This document shows positions 45,473 to 55,156 of a DNA stretch of 64,000 bases, piece after piece. Below the pieces are notes generated by a model, which saw only the letters and a list, made by a program, of their open reading frames with translations, had not been told where the DNA came from and did not search any database. The DNA comes from Aureitalea marina (GTDB lineage: Bacteria > Bacteroidota > Bacteroidia > Flavobacteriales > Flavobacteriaceae): the NCBI RefSeq assembly GCF_002943755.1, contig NZ_MQUB01000001.1, positions 1,228,501 to 1,292,500 on the forward strand. Reading direction: 5' to 3'. A program made the position numbers and the translations under genes. Position 1 is the stretch's first letter; each line of letters starts with the position of its first letter.

Positions 45473-45883
45473 ATGAAACTCACACACGCTCTATTCGCTT
45501 CTGCTCTAATTTTTTTACTGGGCTCCTGTTACCAAACCGAGCGCAATTGTACAGACTTCAAGACCGGAACCTTCCAATTTGAGGCATTAGTGGGCACGGA
45601 AATGCTTACCACCACATTTGTGCGCAATGATAGCATCGAAATTGACTATTTCCAAGGAAAAGCAGACACCTCAGCTATTCGTTGGATCAATGATTGCGAG
45701 TACATCGTCAAGAAGAATAACCCCAGAAATATGGCCGAGGAGAAAGCCATACATATGAAAATCCTGTCCACAGACGGCCCTTTTTATACTTTCGAATACA
45801 ATGTGGTGGGACAGGACCGTAAAGAGCGTGGCACCGCCCGCAAAGTGGATGAATCCCAGTCCAATCGGCCTGTCGACCAATAA
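45473..45883 (+). CDS. Lipoprotein, unknown function
   Basis: A 136-residue lipoprotein with lipobox LLGSC (Cys19). The mature domain is beta-rich (NCTDFKTGTFQFEALVGTEMLTTTFVRNDSIEIDYFQGKADTSAIRW...). Databases have sometimes carried the label DNA topoisomerase IV for this kind of short flavobacterial lipoprotein, by recollection; nothing in the sequence supports it. It follows the XRE gene by 32 bp. Confidence 0.65.
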   Translation: MKLTHALFASALIFLLGSCYQTERNCTDFKTGTFQFEALVGTEMLTTTFVRNDSIEIDYFQGKADTSAIRWINDCEYIVKKNNPRNMAEEKAIHMKILSTDGPFYTFEYNVVGQDRKERGTARKVDESQSNRPVDQ

Positions 45884-45891
45884 ATGACCGT

Positions 45892-45905
45892 AAATAGTAC
45901 TATTT
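45892..45905. promoter_or_regulatory. Perfect 14-bp palindrome upstream of the TerC gene
   Basis: AAATAGTACTATTT, 19 bp before the TerC-family ATG. Possible operator. No known regulator motif comes to mind. Confidence 0.45.
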
Positions 45906-45924
45906 CTGAACAATACCATTAGTA

Positions 45925-46764
45925 ATGTTTGATATTTTAGCCACTCCTGATGCCTTAATGGCCTTGCTGACCCTAACTTTCCTGGAGATCGTCCTGGGTA
46001 TTGACAACATCATCTTTATTTCCCTGGCAAGCAGCAAGCTTCCCGCCAAGCAGCAAAAGAAAGCGACCAACATAGGATTGTTAATGGCCATGCTGATCCG
46101 GGTGGCCCTTTTATTTGGTATAACCTGGCTAACAGCCATGGAAGAGCCCTTTTGGTATATTGACCTATCCTGGATCACCGGAGGTATTAGCGGGCAGAGC
46201 CTGATCCTATTCGCAGGTGGACTTTTTCTGCTGTATAAGAGTACCACTGAAATTCATGAAAAGGTAGAAAACAAGGGCCATGACCAGCAGCAGGTTGAAA
46301 AAAAGCGATCGACCTCCCTTTTCCAAGCTATCGTGCAAATTACCTTGATAAACATCGTATTTTCCTTTGATTCCATCCTGACCGCTGTAGGTATGACTAA
46401 CGGGATAGGAGAATCTCCTACAGACGCTCTGGTCATTATGGTAATCGCAGTGGTGGTGTCTGTGATCATCATGATGGTCTTTGCCCATCCCGTTGGCCGA
46501 TTCGTCAACCAACATCCAACAGTACAGCTTCTGGGAATGGCTTTCTTGATCCTGATCGGATTCATGCTTATCGCTGAGTCTGCTCACCTGGCGCATTTGG
46601 TGGTCTTCGGGAACGAAGTAGGCGCCATTCCTAAGGGATATCTCTACTTTACTATTTCTTTCTCTCTGTTCATTGAATTTATCAATATGCGCTACCGCAA
46701 GAATAAGAACGGAGCTGAACCTCAGCCTCAGGCGGCGGAAATAGTGGAAAAACAGGCCGGTTAG
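45925..46764 (+). CDS. TerC-family membrane protein
   Basis: A 279-residue protein with about seven transmembrane helices. The conserved acidic helices are LTLTFLEIVLGIDNIIFISL and IVFSFDSILTAVGM. A charged loop (KVENKGHDQQQVEKKRSTSLF) links the halves. TerC proteins are linked to metal (manganese) efflux and tellurite resistance; which applies here is not decided by sequence. Confidence 0.88.
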   Translation: MFDILATPDALMALLTLTFLEIVLGIDNIIFISLASSKLPAKQQKKATNIGLLMAMLIRVALLFGITWLTAMEEPFWYIDLSWITGGISGQSLILFAGGLFLLYKSTTEIHEKVENKGHDQQQVEKKRSTSLFQAIVQITLINIVFSFDSILTAVGMTNGIGESPTDALVIMVIAVVVSVIIMMVFAHPVGRFVNQHPTVQLLGMAFLILIGFMLIAESAHLAHLVVFGNEVGAIPKGYLYFTISFSLFIEFINMRYRKNKNGAEPQPQAAEIVEKQAG

Positions 46765-46807
46765 TGTAATGAATATTGCTCTATTCCGTCCAAGTAAACG
46801 CCTTTTG

Positions 46808-46815
46808 TATATTTG
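46808..46815 (+). promoter_or_regulatory. -7-like box directly before the PLP decarboxylase ATG
   Basis: TATATTTG fits TAnnTTTG, but it ends 3 bp before the ATG at 46819, so the transcript would be leaderless or begin within the codon. No -33 TTG at 17-23 bp is seen; the match may be coincidence. Confidence 0.3.
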
Positions 46816-46818
46816 AAT

Positions 46819-48243
46819 ATGCCCGACAACAATACCCTATCCATGGCTCGGACGCTGGAACTTTTTCAGCAGTTGGCCAACCTCATGCTTCAAAAAGAAG
46901 ATCAATACGCGGTCGCTCCTTATTTGCCAGCCTCTGAATTATACGATCAATTGGACCTGAATCTATCCGAAGAACCCATGGCGGATGCGGATTATCAGGA
47001 ATCATTAAGTCGTTTGTTGGAGTATACACCCAAGACCGCCACCCCGGGATTCTTCAATCAACTCTTTGGAGGCCGAAACCCCGATGCCGTTTTGGGGGAT
47101 CTCCTGGCCGTAATGCTGAACAACAGTATGTATACCTACAAAGCTGCAGGACCACAGGTGGGTGTGGAGAAGGTGATCATCAACACCTTAAACCGTGTAA
47201 TCGGCTGGGGTCAGGGAGGTGGTACTTTTGGCCCAGGTGGTTCTATGACGAACCTTATGGGGATGATCATGGCCAGGGACAGCCGTAATCCCAGTGTCCC
47301 ATTTGATGGCATTAAGAACAAGATGACGGTCTACACCTCGGCCGAATCCCATTACAGCGTTCCCAAGAACGCTGCTTTCTGTGGTATTGGGCGGGAACAG
47401 GTACGCTACATCAGCTGCGACGAACAAGGCAGGATACAACCTAAGGCGCTAAAAGATCAGATTGAAAAGGATATTAATGCCGGTTATTTGCCTGTCCTGG
47501 TCAATTTGACAGCCGGGACCACCGTCCTGGGCTCGTTTGACCCTATAGAAGAGGTTGCCCAAACCTGCAGGGAGTACAATATCTGGTTACACGTGGATGG
47601 AGCCTATTGCGGATCGGTCCTTTTGAGTAAAAAATATAAGCATCTGATCCAGGGCATTGAAAAAGCCGACTCATTTAGCCTTAATGCCCATAAAATGCTA
47701 GGCACACCACTCTCCTGTTCCTTGTTGCTGGTAAGAGATCAGGACATGTTGTACAATTCCTTTTCCAACGATGCAGCCTATCTCTATCAGACGGATAGGG
47801 ACGAATTTAACCTGGGCAAGACCAGTTTGCAATGCGGTAGGCGCAATGACGCACTGAAACTATGGACGCTCTGGAAACGAGTTGGAACCACTGGTCTTGA
47901 GCAGTTGGTGAACCATCAATTCGATCTCGCCGATCATGCCAGGAACTACATCGAGAACCACCCGGATTACACCTTATTCAGCTTCCCGGACTCCGTATCG
48001 GTCTGTTTTAACTATAAAGGGATCGATGCACCTACCCTGTGTACAGCCCTGTATGAGCAGTCCAGACTTTTGGTGGGATATGGCTCGTTTGATGGGGATG
48101 AATTTATTCGCTTAGTTACTGTAAATGGGCAGAATAGCATAGTTGACATCGACAATTTTTTTAATACAATTGAAGACTTCGTTCAGGACAACCAGGCTCT
48201 TTTTGGGCTCACTGATCCGCTGGTGAATCAAGACGATTTCTGA
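46819..48243 (+). CDS. PLP-dependent group II decarboxylase (glutamate/aspartate-type)
   Basis: A 474-residue fold-type I PLP enzyme. The cofactor region reads NLTAGTTVLGSFDPIEEVAQTCREYNIWLHVDGAYCGSVLL, and the Schiff-base lysine is Lys292 in LNAHKMLG. The N-terminal GFFNQLFGGRNPDAVLG and the GQGGGTFGPGGSMTNLMGM substrate loop are typical of pyridoxal-dependent decarboxylases such as glutamate, aspartate or sulfinoalanine decarboxylase. The substrate is not clear. Its 3' end overlaps mscL by 16 bp. I prefer the ATG at 46819 to a TTG two codons earlier. Confidence 0.87.
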   Translation: MPDNNTLSMARTLELFQQLANLMLQKEDQYAVAPYLPASELYDQLDLNLSEEPMADADYQESLSRLLEYTPKTATPGFFNQLFGGRNPDAVLGDLLAVMLNNSMYTYKAAGPQVGVEKVIINTLNRVIGWGQGGGTFGPGGSMTNLMGMIMARDSRNPSVPFDGIKNKMTVYTSAESHYSVPKNAAFCGIGREQVRYISCDEQGRIQPKALKDQIEKDINAGYLPVLVNLTAGTTVLGSFDPIEEVAQTCREYNIWLHVDGAYCGSVLLSKKYKHLIQGIEKADSFSLNAHKMLGTPLSCSLLLVRDQDMLYNSFSNDAAYLYQTDRDEFNLGKTSLQCGRRNDALKLWTLWKRVGTTGLEQLVNHQFDLADHARNYIENHPDYTLFSFPDSVSVCFNYKGIDAPTLCTALYEQSRLLVGYGSFDGDEFIRLVTVNGQNSIVDIDNFFNTIEDFVQDNQALFGLTDPLVNQDDF

Positions 48244-48665
48244 CCCTGTTGCAGAATTTTGTTCTGCTCTTCCATTAAAGCTTCGATCCGAGACAGCAAC
48301 TCGATCTCCTTGGGAGTTTTAACCTCCACATCAGTTGGATCTTCCGCCTTATTCCGAATACGATTCATGAATTTGATCACCAGGAATATCGCCAAGGCAA
48401 TGATGATAAAATCCACTACGGCCTCCACGAAGACCCCATAACCAATGGCGATCTCACCATAGCTTTCCGTTGCCTCCTTTAAAACGATCTTTTGGTCCTC
48501 ATAGTTGAGCTGACTGGTGAGGATCATTAGCGGCGGAGAGATGATATTCTTTACCAGGACACTGACCACTTTATTAAAGGCGGTACCAATAACAATACCA
48601 ATGGCCATATCTACCACATTGCCTTTGATGGCAAACTCTTTGAATTCGTTGAAGAATTGCTTCAT
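48228..48665 (-). CDS. mscL: Large-conductance mechanosensitive channel
   Basis: A 145-residue channel with two transmembrane helices. The first pore-lining helix reads KGNVVDMAIGIVIGTAFNKVVSVLV, and the second is VEAVVDFIIIALAIFLVIKFMNRI. The C-terminal helix (SRIEALMEEQNKILQQG) is intact. It opens under extreme hypo-osmotic shock. It is distinct from the MscS-type channel at the left end. Confidence 0.95.
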   Translation of the reverse strand: MKQFFNEFKEFAIKGNVVDMAIGIVIGTAFNKVVSVLVKNIISPPLMILTSQLNYEDQKIVLKEATESYGEIAIGYGVFVEAVVDFIIIALAIFLVIKFMNRIRNKAEDPTDVEVKTPKEIELLSRIEALMEEQNKILQQGQKSS

Positions 48666-48676
48666 GAAATTAAGGA

Positions 48677-51343
48677 TTAGAACAACTGGATCTGACCTTC
48701 AGGATCAGCTGCCGGAGGGTCGTCCGAGCCTTTATTGTCCTCTGCAGGAGCGGGACTCTCAATAGCTTCCTCGTCCACCACTTCAATATCCTCCATTTTA
48801 GGCGGCTCAGGCGGCTCATAAGGCAGGGAATCCTTTTGATTGATCTCCAAGACCTTGTATTTGGTCAACTGGTTCCCCATCGCACTTATTCCTTTGATCG
48901 AAATGAAATCCTCGATGACCACTTCCAGGTTGTCCCTTCTCTCCTTGCCTCTTTCTTTCACAAAGACGACCTCAACCACAGGCCTGTGATCTGTGTAAAC
49001 CCCTTCCAGTTGAGATTTGGGGTGATCCGTGATAATCAGTTCGTCACGCTCGGGATTCTCGATCAAGAAGCGCTTGATGTAGAACAGTTGCCGATCCCCT
49101 TCCCAATAAATTGCTGAAACTGCTTTTGTTGGTTCCCATTTTTCCAAGACGATGAGATCATTGTCAAAGTGCATGGTCAGTTCCGGTATGGCCGTTTTAA
49201 GTATTCCATTTTGCCGGATCATCAACAGGCGATCCTCGCTGGTGAACTCGCCCAGTAATTCCCCTCTACCGTCCACATTTAAGCGTTGCACTGTATCGTC
49301 AAACCAGATCTTTCGGGGTTTCAAGGTAGAAAGTCCCTTTTCCTTCAATTCGATGCGCTTGATGGCATATTTGGTCACGATATTCCCCTTGACTCCTCTC
49401 CCTTTCACCATTAGATCGGCAAAATCCAGGTCAAATTTTAGTTTCTTAATGCTACCCGACTGCCTCAGGAGCACGGTAACGATCTCTGCTTCACCATTGG
49501 GGTTTGCCGTGAAGTATAGCACCCTACTGCCTTTATTCCCTGCCGTGAGGTTGTACTCCTTGTCCCTGGTGATTCCGGTTACAGCAAATCGCTTGACATA
49601 GGTAGAACCTCTTGTACCATCTTTGTAGATCATATTATAGATGGTGCGGCTATCCTTCTTCTTAAAGACGGCCACATGAATGATCCCTTTCCCAACAAAG
49701 GTCTTGGTATCCACCTTAGTAACCATCATCTTCCCATCCTTGGTAAACACAATGATATCATCTATATCACTGCAATCGGCCACGTATTCTTCCCGCCGCA
49801 TGCTGGTTCCGATAAAGCCCTCCTCTCGGTTCACATAGAGCTTGGTGTTTCGGATCACAACCTTGGTCTTCTGAATGTCCTCAAACACCCTGACCTCTGT
49901 CTTGCGTTCCCGGCCGGCGCCATATTCCTTCTTCAATCGCTTGAAATAAGTAATGGAGTAGGCGATGATCTCCGCCAGGTTGTGCTTCACTTCTTCGATC
50001 TTCTCCTCCAGGGCCTCGATCTTCTGCTGGGCCTTATCAATATCAAATTTGGAGATCCGTTTGATCCTGATCTCCGTCAGCCGTACTATGTCCTCCTCTA
50101 CTACAGGACGTTTCAGATGCTTGATATGAGGTTTCAGACCTTTGTCAATGGCTCTGATCACTCCTTCCCAGGTCTCCTCCTCTTCTATGTCCCGATAGAT
50201 GCGGTTCTCGATAAAGATGCGCTCCAGGGAAGCAAAATGCCATTGGTCCTCCAATTCTCCTAACTGGATCTCCAGTTCCTGCTTCAGAAGCTGGACCGTC
50301 CGGTCGGTAGATCGGATCAGCATATCGGTAACCCCGATAAAGAGTGGTTTGTTGTCCTCTATGACGCAGCCCAAGGGTGAGATGGATACTTCGCAATTGG
50401 TAAAGGCATAGAGAGCGTCTATCGTCTTGTCTGGCGATATACCACTTGGTAGGTAAACCAGTATCTCTACTTCGGCAGCGGTGTTGTCCTCAATTCGTTT
50501 GATCTTGATCTTCCCTTTCTCGTTGGCCTTAATGATGGAATCGATCAGGGAGGATGTAGTGGTTGTAAAAGGGATCTCCGTAATGACCAGCGTATTCTTG
50601 TCTTTTTGTGCGATCCTCGCTCTGTTACGGATCTTCCCCCCTCTTAAGCCATCATTATAGGCAGTTGCATCCATGATCCCTCCGGTCGGAAAGTCCGGGA
50701 TCAACTTGAATCGTTTGCCCTGCAGATGATTGACCGAGGCATCGATCAATTCGATGAAATTGTGAGGTAAGATCTTGGTAGAGAGCCCAACCGCTATCCC
50801 TTCTGCTCCTTGCGCCAGCAGCAACGGGAACATTACCGGAAGATTTATCGGCTCCTTTTTACGTCCATCATAAGAGGCCTGCCACTGCGTGATCTTGGGG
50901 TTGTAGACCACATCCAGGGCGAATTTGGACAATCGTGCCTCGATATACCGAGATGCCGCTGCACGGTCACCGGTCAGTATATTCCCCCAGTTACCCTGGG
51001 TGTCGATCAGCAGGTCCTTCTGCCCGATCTGAACCATTGCATCCCCTATACTGGCATCTCCGTGGGGATGGTATTGCATGGTGTGCCCAACAATATTGGC
51101 CACCTTATTGTAGCGCCCATCGTCCAGGTCCTTCATGGAGTGCATGATACGACGCTGTACGGGTTTAAAACCATCCTCTATGGCCGGCACCGCCCGCTCC
51201 AGGATCACATAACTGGCATAGTCCAGGAACCAATCCCGATACATACCCGTTACCCTGGTGATGGTTTCGGTAGGCTGGCCATTCAGATCACTTAGATCCT
51301 GCTCTTCCCCTTCCGGGGTCTCATGCTCCATTTCTTCACTCAT
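48677..51343 (-). CDS. parC: DNA topoisomerase IV subunit A (ParC/GyrA family)
   Basis: An 888-residue type II topoisomerase A subunit. The catalytic tyrosine is Tyr133 (AAASRYIEARLS), the helix-turn-helix region is HTMQYHPHGDASIGDAMVQ, and a C-terminal beta-propeller with an acidic tail follows. The residue at the quinolone-hotspot Ser83 position of E. coli GyrA is Ala97 here (with Ser98 next to it). It overlaps nothing but starts 4 bp after parE ends, so the pair is one unit. Its partner being ParE-type supports topoisomerase IV rather than gyrase. Confidence 0.93.
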   Translation of the reverse strand: MSEEMEHETPEGEEQDLSDLNGQPTETITRVTGMYRDWFLDYASYVILERAVPAIEDGFKPVQRRIMHSMKDLDDGRYNKVANIVGHTMQYHPHGDASIGDAMVQIGQKDLLIDTQGNWGNILTGDRAAASRYIEARLSKFALDVVYNPKITQWQASYDGRKKEPINLPVMFPLLLAQGAEGIAVGLSTKILPHNFIELIDASVNHLQGKRFKLIPDFPTGGIMDATAYNDGLRGGKIRNRARIAQKDKNTLVITEIPFTTTTSSLIDSIIKANEKGKIKIKRIEDNTAAEVEILVYLPSGISPDKTIDALYAFTNCEVSISPLGCVIEDNKPLFIGVTDMLIRSTDRTVQLLKQELEIQLGELEDQWHFASLERIFIENRIYRDIEEEETWEGVIRAIDKGLKPHIKHLKRPVVEEDIVRLTEIRIKRISKFDIDKAQQKIEALEEKIEEVKHNLAEIIAYSITYFKRLKKEYGAGRERKTEVRVFEDIQKTKVVIRNTKLYVNREEGFIGTSMRREEYVADCSDIDDIIVFTKDGKMMVTKVDTKTFVGKGIIHVAVFKKKDSRTIYNMIYKDGTRGSTYVKRFAVTGITRDKEYNLTAGNKGSRVLYFTANPNGEAEIVTVLLRQSGSIKKLKFDLDFADLMVKGRGVKGNIVTKYAIKRIELKEKGLSTLKPRKIWFDDTVQRLNVDGRGELLGEFTSEDRLLMIRQNGILKTAIPELTMHFDNDLIVLEKWEPTKAVSAIYWEGDRQLFYIKRFLIENPERDELIITDHPKSQLEGVYTDHRPVVEVVFVKERGKERRDNLEVVIEDFISIKGISAMGNQLTKYKVLEINQKDSLPYEPPEPPKMEDIEVVDEEAIESPAPAEDNKGSDDPPAADPEGQIQLF

Positions 51344-51346
51344 GGA

Positions 51347-53197
51347 TTATTCCTCAACTTTGTCCAGTTCTACTTTCAGATTATTGATAATGAATTCCTG
51401 TCGGTTCGGCGTATTCTTTCCCATGTAGAAACTGAGTAATTCCTCTATGCTCATGGCCTTGTCCAGCATGACCGGATCCAGGCGAATATCCTCCCCAATA
51501 AAGTGCTGGAATTCGTCCGGAGATATCTCGCCCAATCCCTTAAATCGGGTGATCTCCGGTTTGGGCTTTAGCTTTTCAATGGCGTCTATCCGTTCCTGCT
51601 CTGAATAGCAATAAATGGTCTCTTTTTTATTCCTGACCCGGAATAGTGGTGTTTGCAAAATGTACAAGTGCCCCTCTTTGATCAGTTCTGGGAAAAATTG
51701 CAAAAAGAAAGTGATCAACAGTAAACGAATGTGCATGCCATCCACGTCGGCATCCGTAGCGATCACGATGTTGTTGTATCTCAGGTCCTCCAGGGATTCC
51801 TCTATGTTTAGTGCGGCCTGCAACAGGTTGAATTCCTCGTTCTCGTAAACGATCTTTTTGGTTAGACCATAGCTGTTCAAGGGCTTCCCCTTAAGGCTGA
51901 AAACCGCCTGGGTATTCACATCCCGGCTCTTGGTAATACTTCCACTGGCGGAATCCCCCTCGGTGATAAAGAGGGTGGTTTCCAAACTCCTGTCATTTTT
52001 ACTATCTCCCAAATGCACCCGGCAATCCCGCAACTTCTTGTTATGAAGACTCGCCTTTTTGGCTCTTTCCCTGGCCAGTTTGCGAATTCCACTAAGTTCT
52101 TTCCGCTCTTTTTCGGCCTGGACGATCTTTTTCTGGATCTTTTCTGCCACTTCAGGGTTCTTGTGAAGATAATTATCCAGTTGGGTCTTGATGAAATCAT
52201 TGATGTAGGTCCTAACCGTAGGCAAACCTCCACCCATTTCTGTGGAACCAAGTTTAGTCTTGGTCTGACTCTCAAAGACCGGCTCCATCACTTTGATGCT
52301 TATGGCCCCAACAATGGATTTTCGGATGTCACTGGCATCGTAGTTACGGCCAAAGTACTCACGTACTGTTTTTACAATTCCCTCCCGAAAGGCCGCCTGA
52401 TGAGTCCCTCCCTGGGTGGTGTGCTGCCCATTGACAAAGCTGTGATACTCCTCACTGTACTGGGTACGGCTGTGCGTGAGGGCTATTTCGATATCATTAC
52501 CCTTTAGGTGAATTATGGGATAGAGCATTTGCTCTGCAGGCATATCATCTTCCAACAGATCTTTCAGGCCATTCGTACTCTGGAACTTCTCCCCGTTAAA
52601 ATCGATGGTCAGACCGGGGTTCAGGTAGACGTAATTCTTGAGCATCTTTACCACATACTCAGGCCGATAGCGATAATTCTTGAAAATGCCGGGATCCGGC
52701 ACAAAGGATACCTTGGTCCCTTTACGCTTGGAAGAATCCTCCACAGCCGGATCACTGATGAGCTCTCCCAATTCGAATTCTGCAACCTTGATCTGGTTGT
52801 CACGAACGGATTCTACACGAAAATTAGACGAAAGTGCGTTTACAGCCTTGGTTCCAACCCCATTCAATCCCACAGACTTCTTGAAGGCACGTGTATCGTA
52901 TTTCCCCCCAGTGTTCATCTTGGAAACCACATCCACCACCTTGCCCAGCGGAATGCCACGGCCATAATCCCTCACCCGGACCTCATTGTCCTTGATCCGG
53001 ATCTCGATGGTCTTTCCGGCGCCCATCACGAATTCGTCAATACAGTTATCTATGACCTCTTTCAGAAGAATGTAAATGCCGTCGTCCGGAGAGGACCCAT
53101 CTCCCAACTTTCCGATGTACATACCGGGCCGCATCCGGATGTGTTCTTTCCAGTCCAGGGAACGGATGTTATCTTCGGTATATTGGGCTTTGGCCAT
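51347..53197 (-). CDS. parE: DNA topoisomerase IV subunit B (ParE/GyrB family)
   Basis: A 616-residue ATPase subunit. The GHKL motifs are [25 protein letters not shown] and [16 protein letters not shown]. The TOPRIM domain has [10 protein letters not shown] and [13 protein letters not shown], and the C-terminus has [16 protein letters not shown]. Together with ParC it decatenates chromosomes. A 244-bp gap without a gene separates it from ychF; I see no full promoter there. Confidence 0.94.
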   Translation of the reverse strand: MAKAQYTEDNIRSLDWKEHIRMRPGMYIGKLGDGSSPDDGIYILLKEVIDNCIDEFVMGAGKTIEIRIKDNEVRVRDYGRGIPLGKVVDVVSKMNTGGKYDTRAFKKSVGLNGVGTKAVNALSSNFRVESVRDNQIKVAEFELGELISDPAVEDSSKRKGTKVSFVPDPGIFKNYRYRPEYVVKMLKNYVYLNPGLTIDFNGEKFQSTNGLKDLLEDDMPAEQMLYPIIHLKGNDIEIALTHSRTQYSEEYHSFVNGQHTTQGGTHQAAFREGIVKTVREYFGRNYDASDIRKSIVGAISIKVMEPVFESQTKTKLGSTEMGGGLPTVRTYINDFIKTQLDNYLHKNPEVAEKIQKKIVQAEKERKELSGIRKLARERAKKASLHNKKLRDCRVHLGDSKNDRSLETTLFITEGDSASGSITKSRDVNTQAVFSLKGKPLNSYGLTKKIVYENEEFNLLQAALNIEESLEDLRYNNIVIATDADVDGMHIRLLLITFFLQFFPELIKEGHLYILQTPLFRVRNKKETIYCYSEQERIDAIEKLKPKPEITRFKGLGEISPDEFQHFIGEDIRLDPVMLDKAMSIEELLSFYMGKNTPNRQEFIINNLKVELDKVEE

Positions 53198-53441
53198 AGA
53201 TTAGGGGTATATGGGCTAATATAAAAGTTCGGTCAATAAATTAAAACGAACAAGCTCTAAAGTAATTAACAATGCAGCCCATTGAATTGTTAAGAAAATT
53301 AAGGGCTCGAATACACGCTTTTTCCTATTAAGAGAACGGAAAAAACCGATCAAATTTCATCAGCGAGACAAAAAAATCTTCACTGTGAAATGAACGTGAA
53401 ACAAGAAAATAGGGCAGAATTAGGCCTTACAAATGGAAATA

Positions 53442-54536
53442 TTAGACGTTAAAACGGAAGTGAACAACGTCGCCGTCCTGGACGATATAGTCCTTCCCTT
53501 CTACCGATAATTTACCGGCTTCCCTCACCTTTGCTTCACTTCCAAACTGCACATAGTCATCATAACCAATGACCTCAGCACGTATAAAGCCTTTCTCGAA
53601 GTCAGTATGTATAACTCCCGCAGCCTGAGGAGCTGACGCTCCCACAGGTATAGTCCATGCGCGCACCTCTTTCTCACCTGCGGTGAAATAGGTCTGTCGC
53701 TTCAGGAGCTTATAAGCACTTCGGATCAAACGGGAGGAACCAGCCTCCTCCAATCCTAGATCATCCAGGAAGATCTGCCTTTCCTCGTAGTCGTCCAATT
53801 CGGCAATATCAGCCTCAGTAGCTACAGCCAGAGAGATCACCTCGGCATCCTCGTGTTTCACAGCCTCTCGTACTTGTTCCACGTATGCATTACCAGAGGC
53901 AGCAGAAGATTCGTCCACATTGCAAACGTACATGACCGGTTTGTCCGTGATCAACTGAATGGGAGCTATGAACTCTTCCCTTTGCGAAGGAGTTAGCTCT
54001 ATTGCCCGAACTGAGATCCCGGATTCCAATCCGGATTTGACTATTTCCAAGGCTTCTTTCTCTTTAAGCGCCTCTTTGTCGCCTGTCCTTGCCGCCCGAG
54101 TCGCCTTTTCCAGGCGTTTTTCGACCGTTTCCAAGTCTTTTAACTGTAATTCGATGTCTATCGTCTCCTTATCGCTGATCGGATCAACCCGGCCATCAAC
54201 GTGAACCACATTGTCATTGTCAAAACATCTCAATACATGAATAATGGCATCGGTTTCCCTGATATTGCCCAGGAATTGATTACCGAGCCCCTCTCCTTTA
54301 CTTGCACCCTTGACCAATCCAGCAATATCCACGATCTCTACTGTTGCAGGCACCACGCGCTGCGGGTTGACCAATTCCTCGAGTTTCAGCAAGCGGTTGT
54401 CTGGCACATTGACAACCCCAACGTTAGGCTCAATGGTACAGAAAGGAAAATTGGCGCTTTGAGCCCGAGCATTGGATAAACAATTGAACAAGGTGGACTT
54501 ACCAACGTTGGGCAACCCAACAATACCTGCTTTCAT
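53442..54536 (-). CDS. ychF: Redox-regulated ATPase YchF/OLA1
   Basis: A 364-residue Obg-family P-loop protein. Walker A is GLPNVGKSTLFN, G3 is DIAGLVKGASKGEG, and the G4 motif reads NVDE rather than NKxD, which explains ATP rather than GTP preference in this family. The C-terminal TGS domain ends YIVQDGDVVHFRFNV. I start at ATG 54536 (MKAGIVGLPNVGKST); an earlier ATG at 54605 adds a basic, non-conserved tail. A -7-like TATATTTG (complement of 54555-54562) lies 18 bp upstream. Confidence 0.95.
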   Translation of the reverse strand: MKAGIVGLPNVGKSTLFNCLSNARAQSANFPFCTIEPNVGVVNVPDNRLLKLEELVNPQRVVPATVEIVDIAGLVKGASKGEGLGNQFLGNIRETDAIIHVLRCFDNDNVVHVDGRVDPISDKETIDIELQLKDLETVEKRLEKATRAARTGDKEALKEKEALEIVKSGLESGISVRAIELTPSQREEFIAPIQLITDKPVMYVCNVDESSAASGNAYVEQVREAVKHEDAEVISLAVATEADIAELDDYEERQIFLDDLGLEEAGSSRLIRSAYKLLKRQTYFTAGEKEVRAWTIPVGASAPQAAGVIHTDFEKGFIRAEVIGYDDYVQFGSEAKVREAGKLSVEGKDYIVQDGDVVHFRFNV

Positions 54537-54617
54537 GTGTTGAAATTTTGGCTGCAAATATACAGCTATCCTAGCGAATAGTGATGCCAATAGCCTTCTT
54601 AACAAATGGGATTTTGT

Positions 54618-54663
54618 AAATTAGTTGTATTCAACCTAATCAATAGCCAATAAATTAGTTATA
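54618..54663 (+). repeat. Two direct copies of AAATTAGTTrTA before the coiled-coil gene
   Basis: AAATTAGTTGTA (54618-54629) and AAATTAGTTATA (54652-54663) match at 11 of 12 positions, with starts 34 bp apart. The second ends 1 bp before the ATG. Possible regulator sites or chance AT repetition. Confidence 0.4.
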
Positions 54664-54664
54664 T

Positions 54665-55153
54665 ATGAAAGCAACACTACTACTGCTGGTTGCCTCCGTG
54701 CTGTTCACCAATGGATGGAGCCAGGAAATTCAAGGTGTCCAAAAAGAAACAGTCACCAAGACCGTCGTAACTAAAGGAGTAACCACAGAGGTTAAGACCA
54801 CTACTGAATCAAAAGAAACAGATTCGAAGATCATTTTAGAGAAGAACAAGTCGTCAGAGGATGCGAACTACGACTTCAAGGTCAATGATCCGGCAAGTAC
54901 CACTACAGAGAATGCCAGCCAAAAAGTCAACGCCGAGAACGCCAAGGCCATAGAGGAACTTAAGCGCCAACAACAGCTGGAGATTGAACAGTCCAGAGCC
55001 ATGCAACTTGAGAAAGCACGAAAGGAGAGCGAAGCGCGCAAAAAACAAATGGAGGAAGAAACACGGCTGCAAATGGAAAAGAACAAGCAGGAACTGGAGA
55101 AGCGGGGAGACAAAATGCAGAAATTGAAGAAAACGAAGAAGGACAACCGCTAA
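54665..55153 (+). CDS. Secreted coiled-coil protein, unknown function
   Basis: A 162-residue protein with signal peptide MKATLLLLVASVLFTNGWSQ. A Thr/Val/Lys-rich stretch (TVTKTVVTKGVTTEVKTTTESK-like, about 27-50) is followed by a long charged coiled-coil (about 90-158, rich in Glu, Lys and Gln, with EKARKESEARKKQMEEETRLQME). I recognise no family. It is convergent with the alpha/beta hydrolase gene, with 3 bp between stops. Confidence 0.65.
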   Translation: MKATLLLLVASVLFTNGWSQEIQGVQKETVTKTVVTKGVTTEVKTTTESKETDSKIILEKNKSSEDANYDFKVNDPASTTTENASQKVNAENAKAIEELKRQQQLEIEQSRAMQLEKARKESEARKKQMEEETRLQMEKNKQELEKRGDKMQKLKKTKKDNR

Positions 55154-55156
55154 ATC

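Noticed and set aside
52508-53224. 238-residue open frame opposite parE
   Set aside because: Lies wholly within a clear parE gene and shows no domain.
53272-53331. 19-codon frame between parE and ychF
   Set aside because: No start context, motif or promoter; chance frame.
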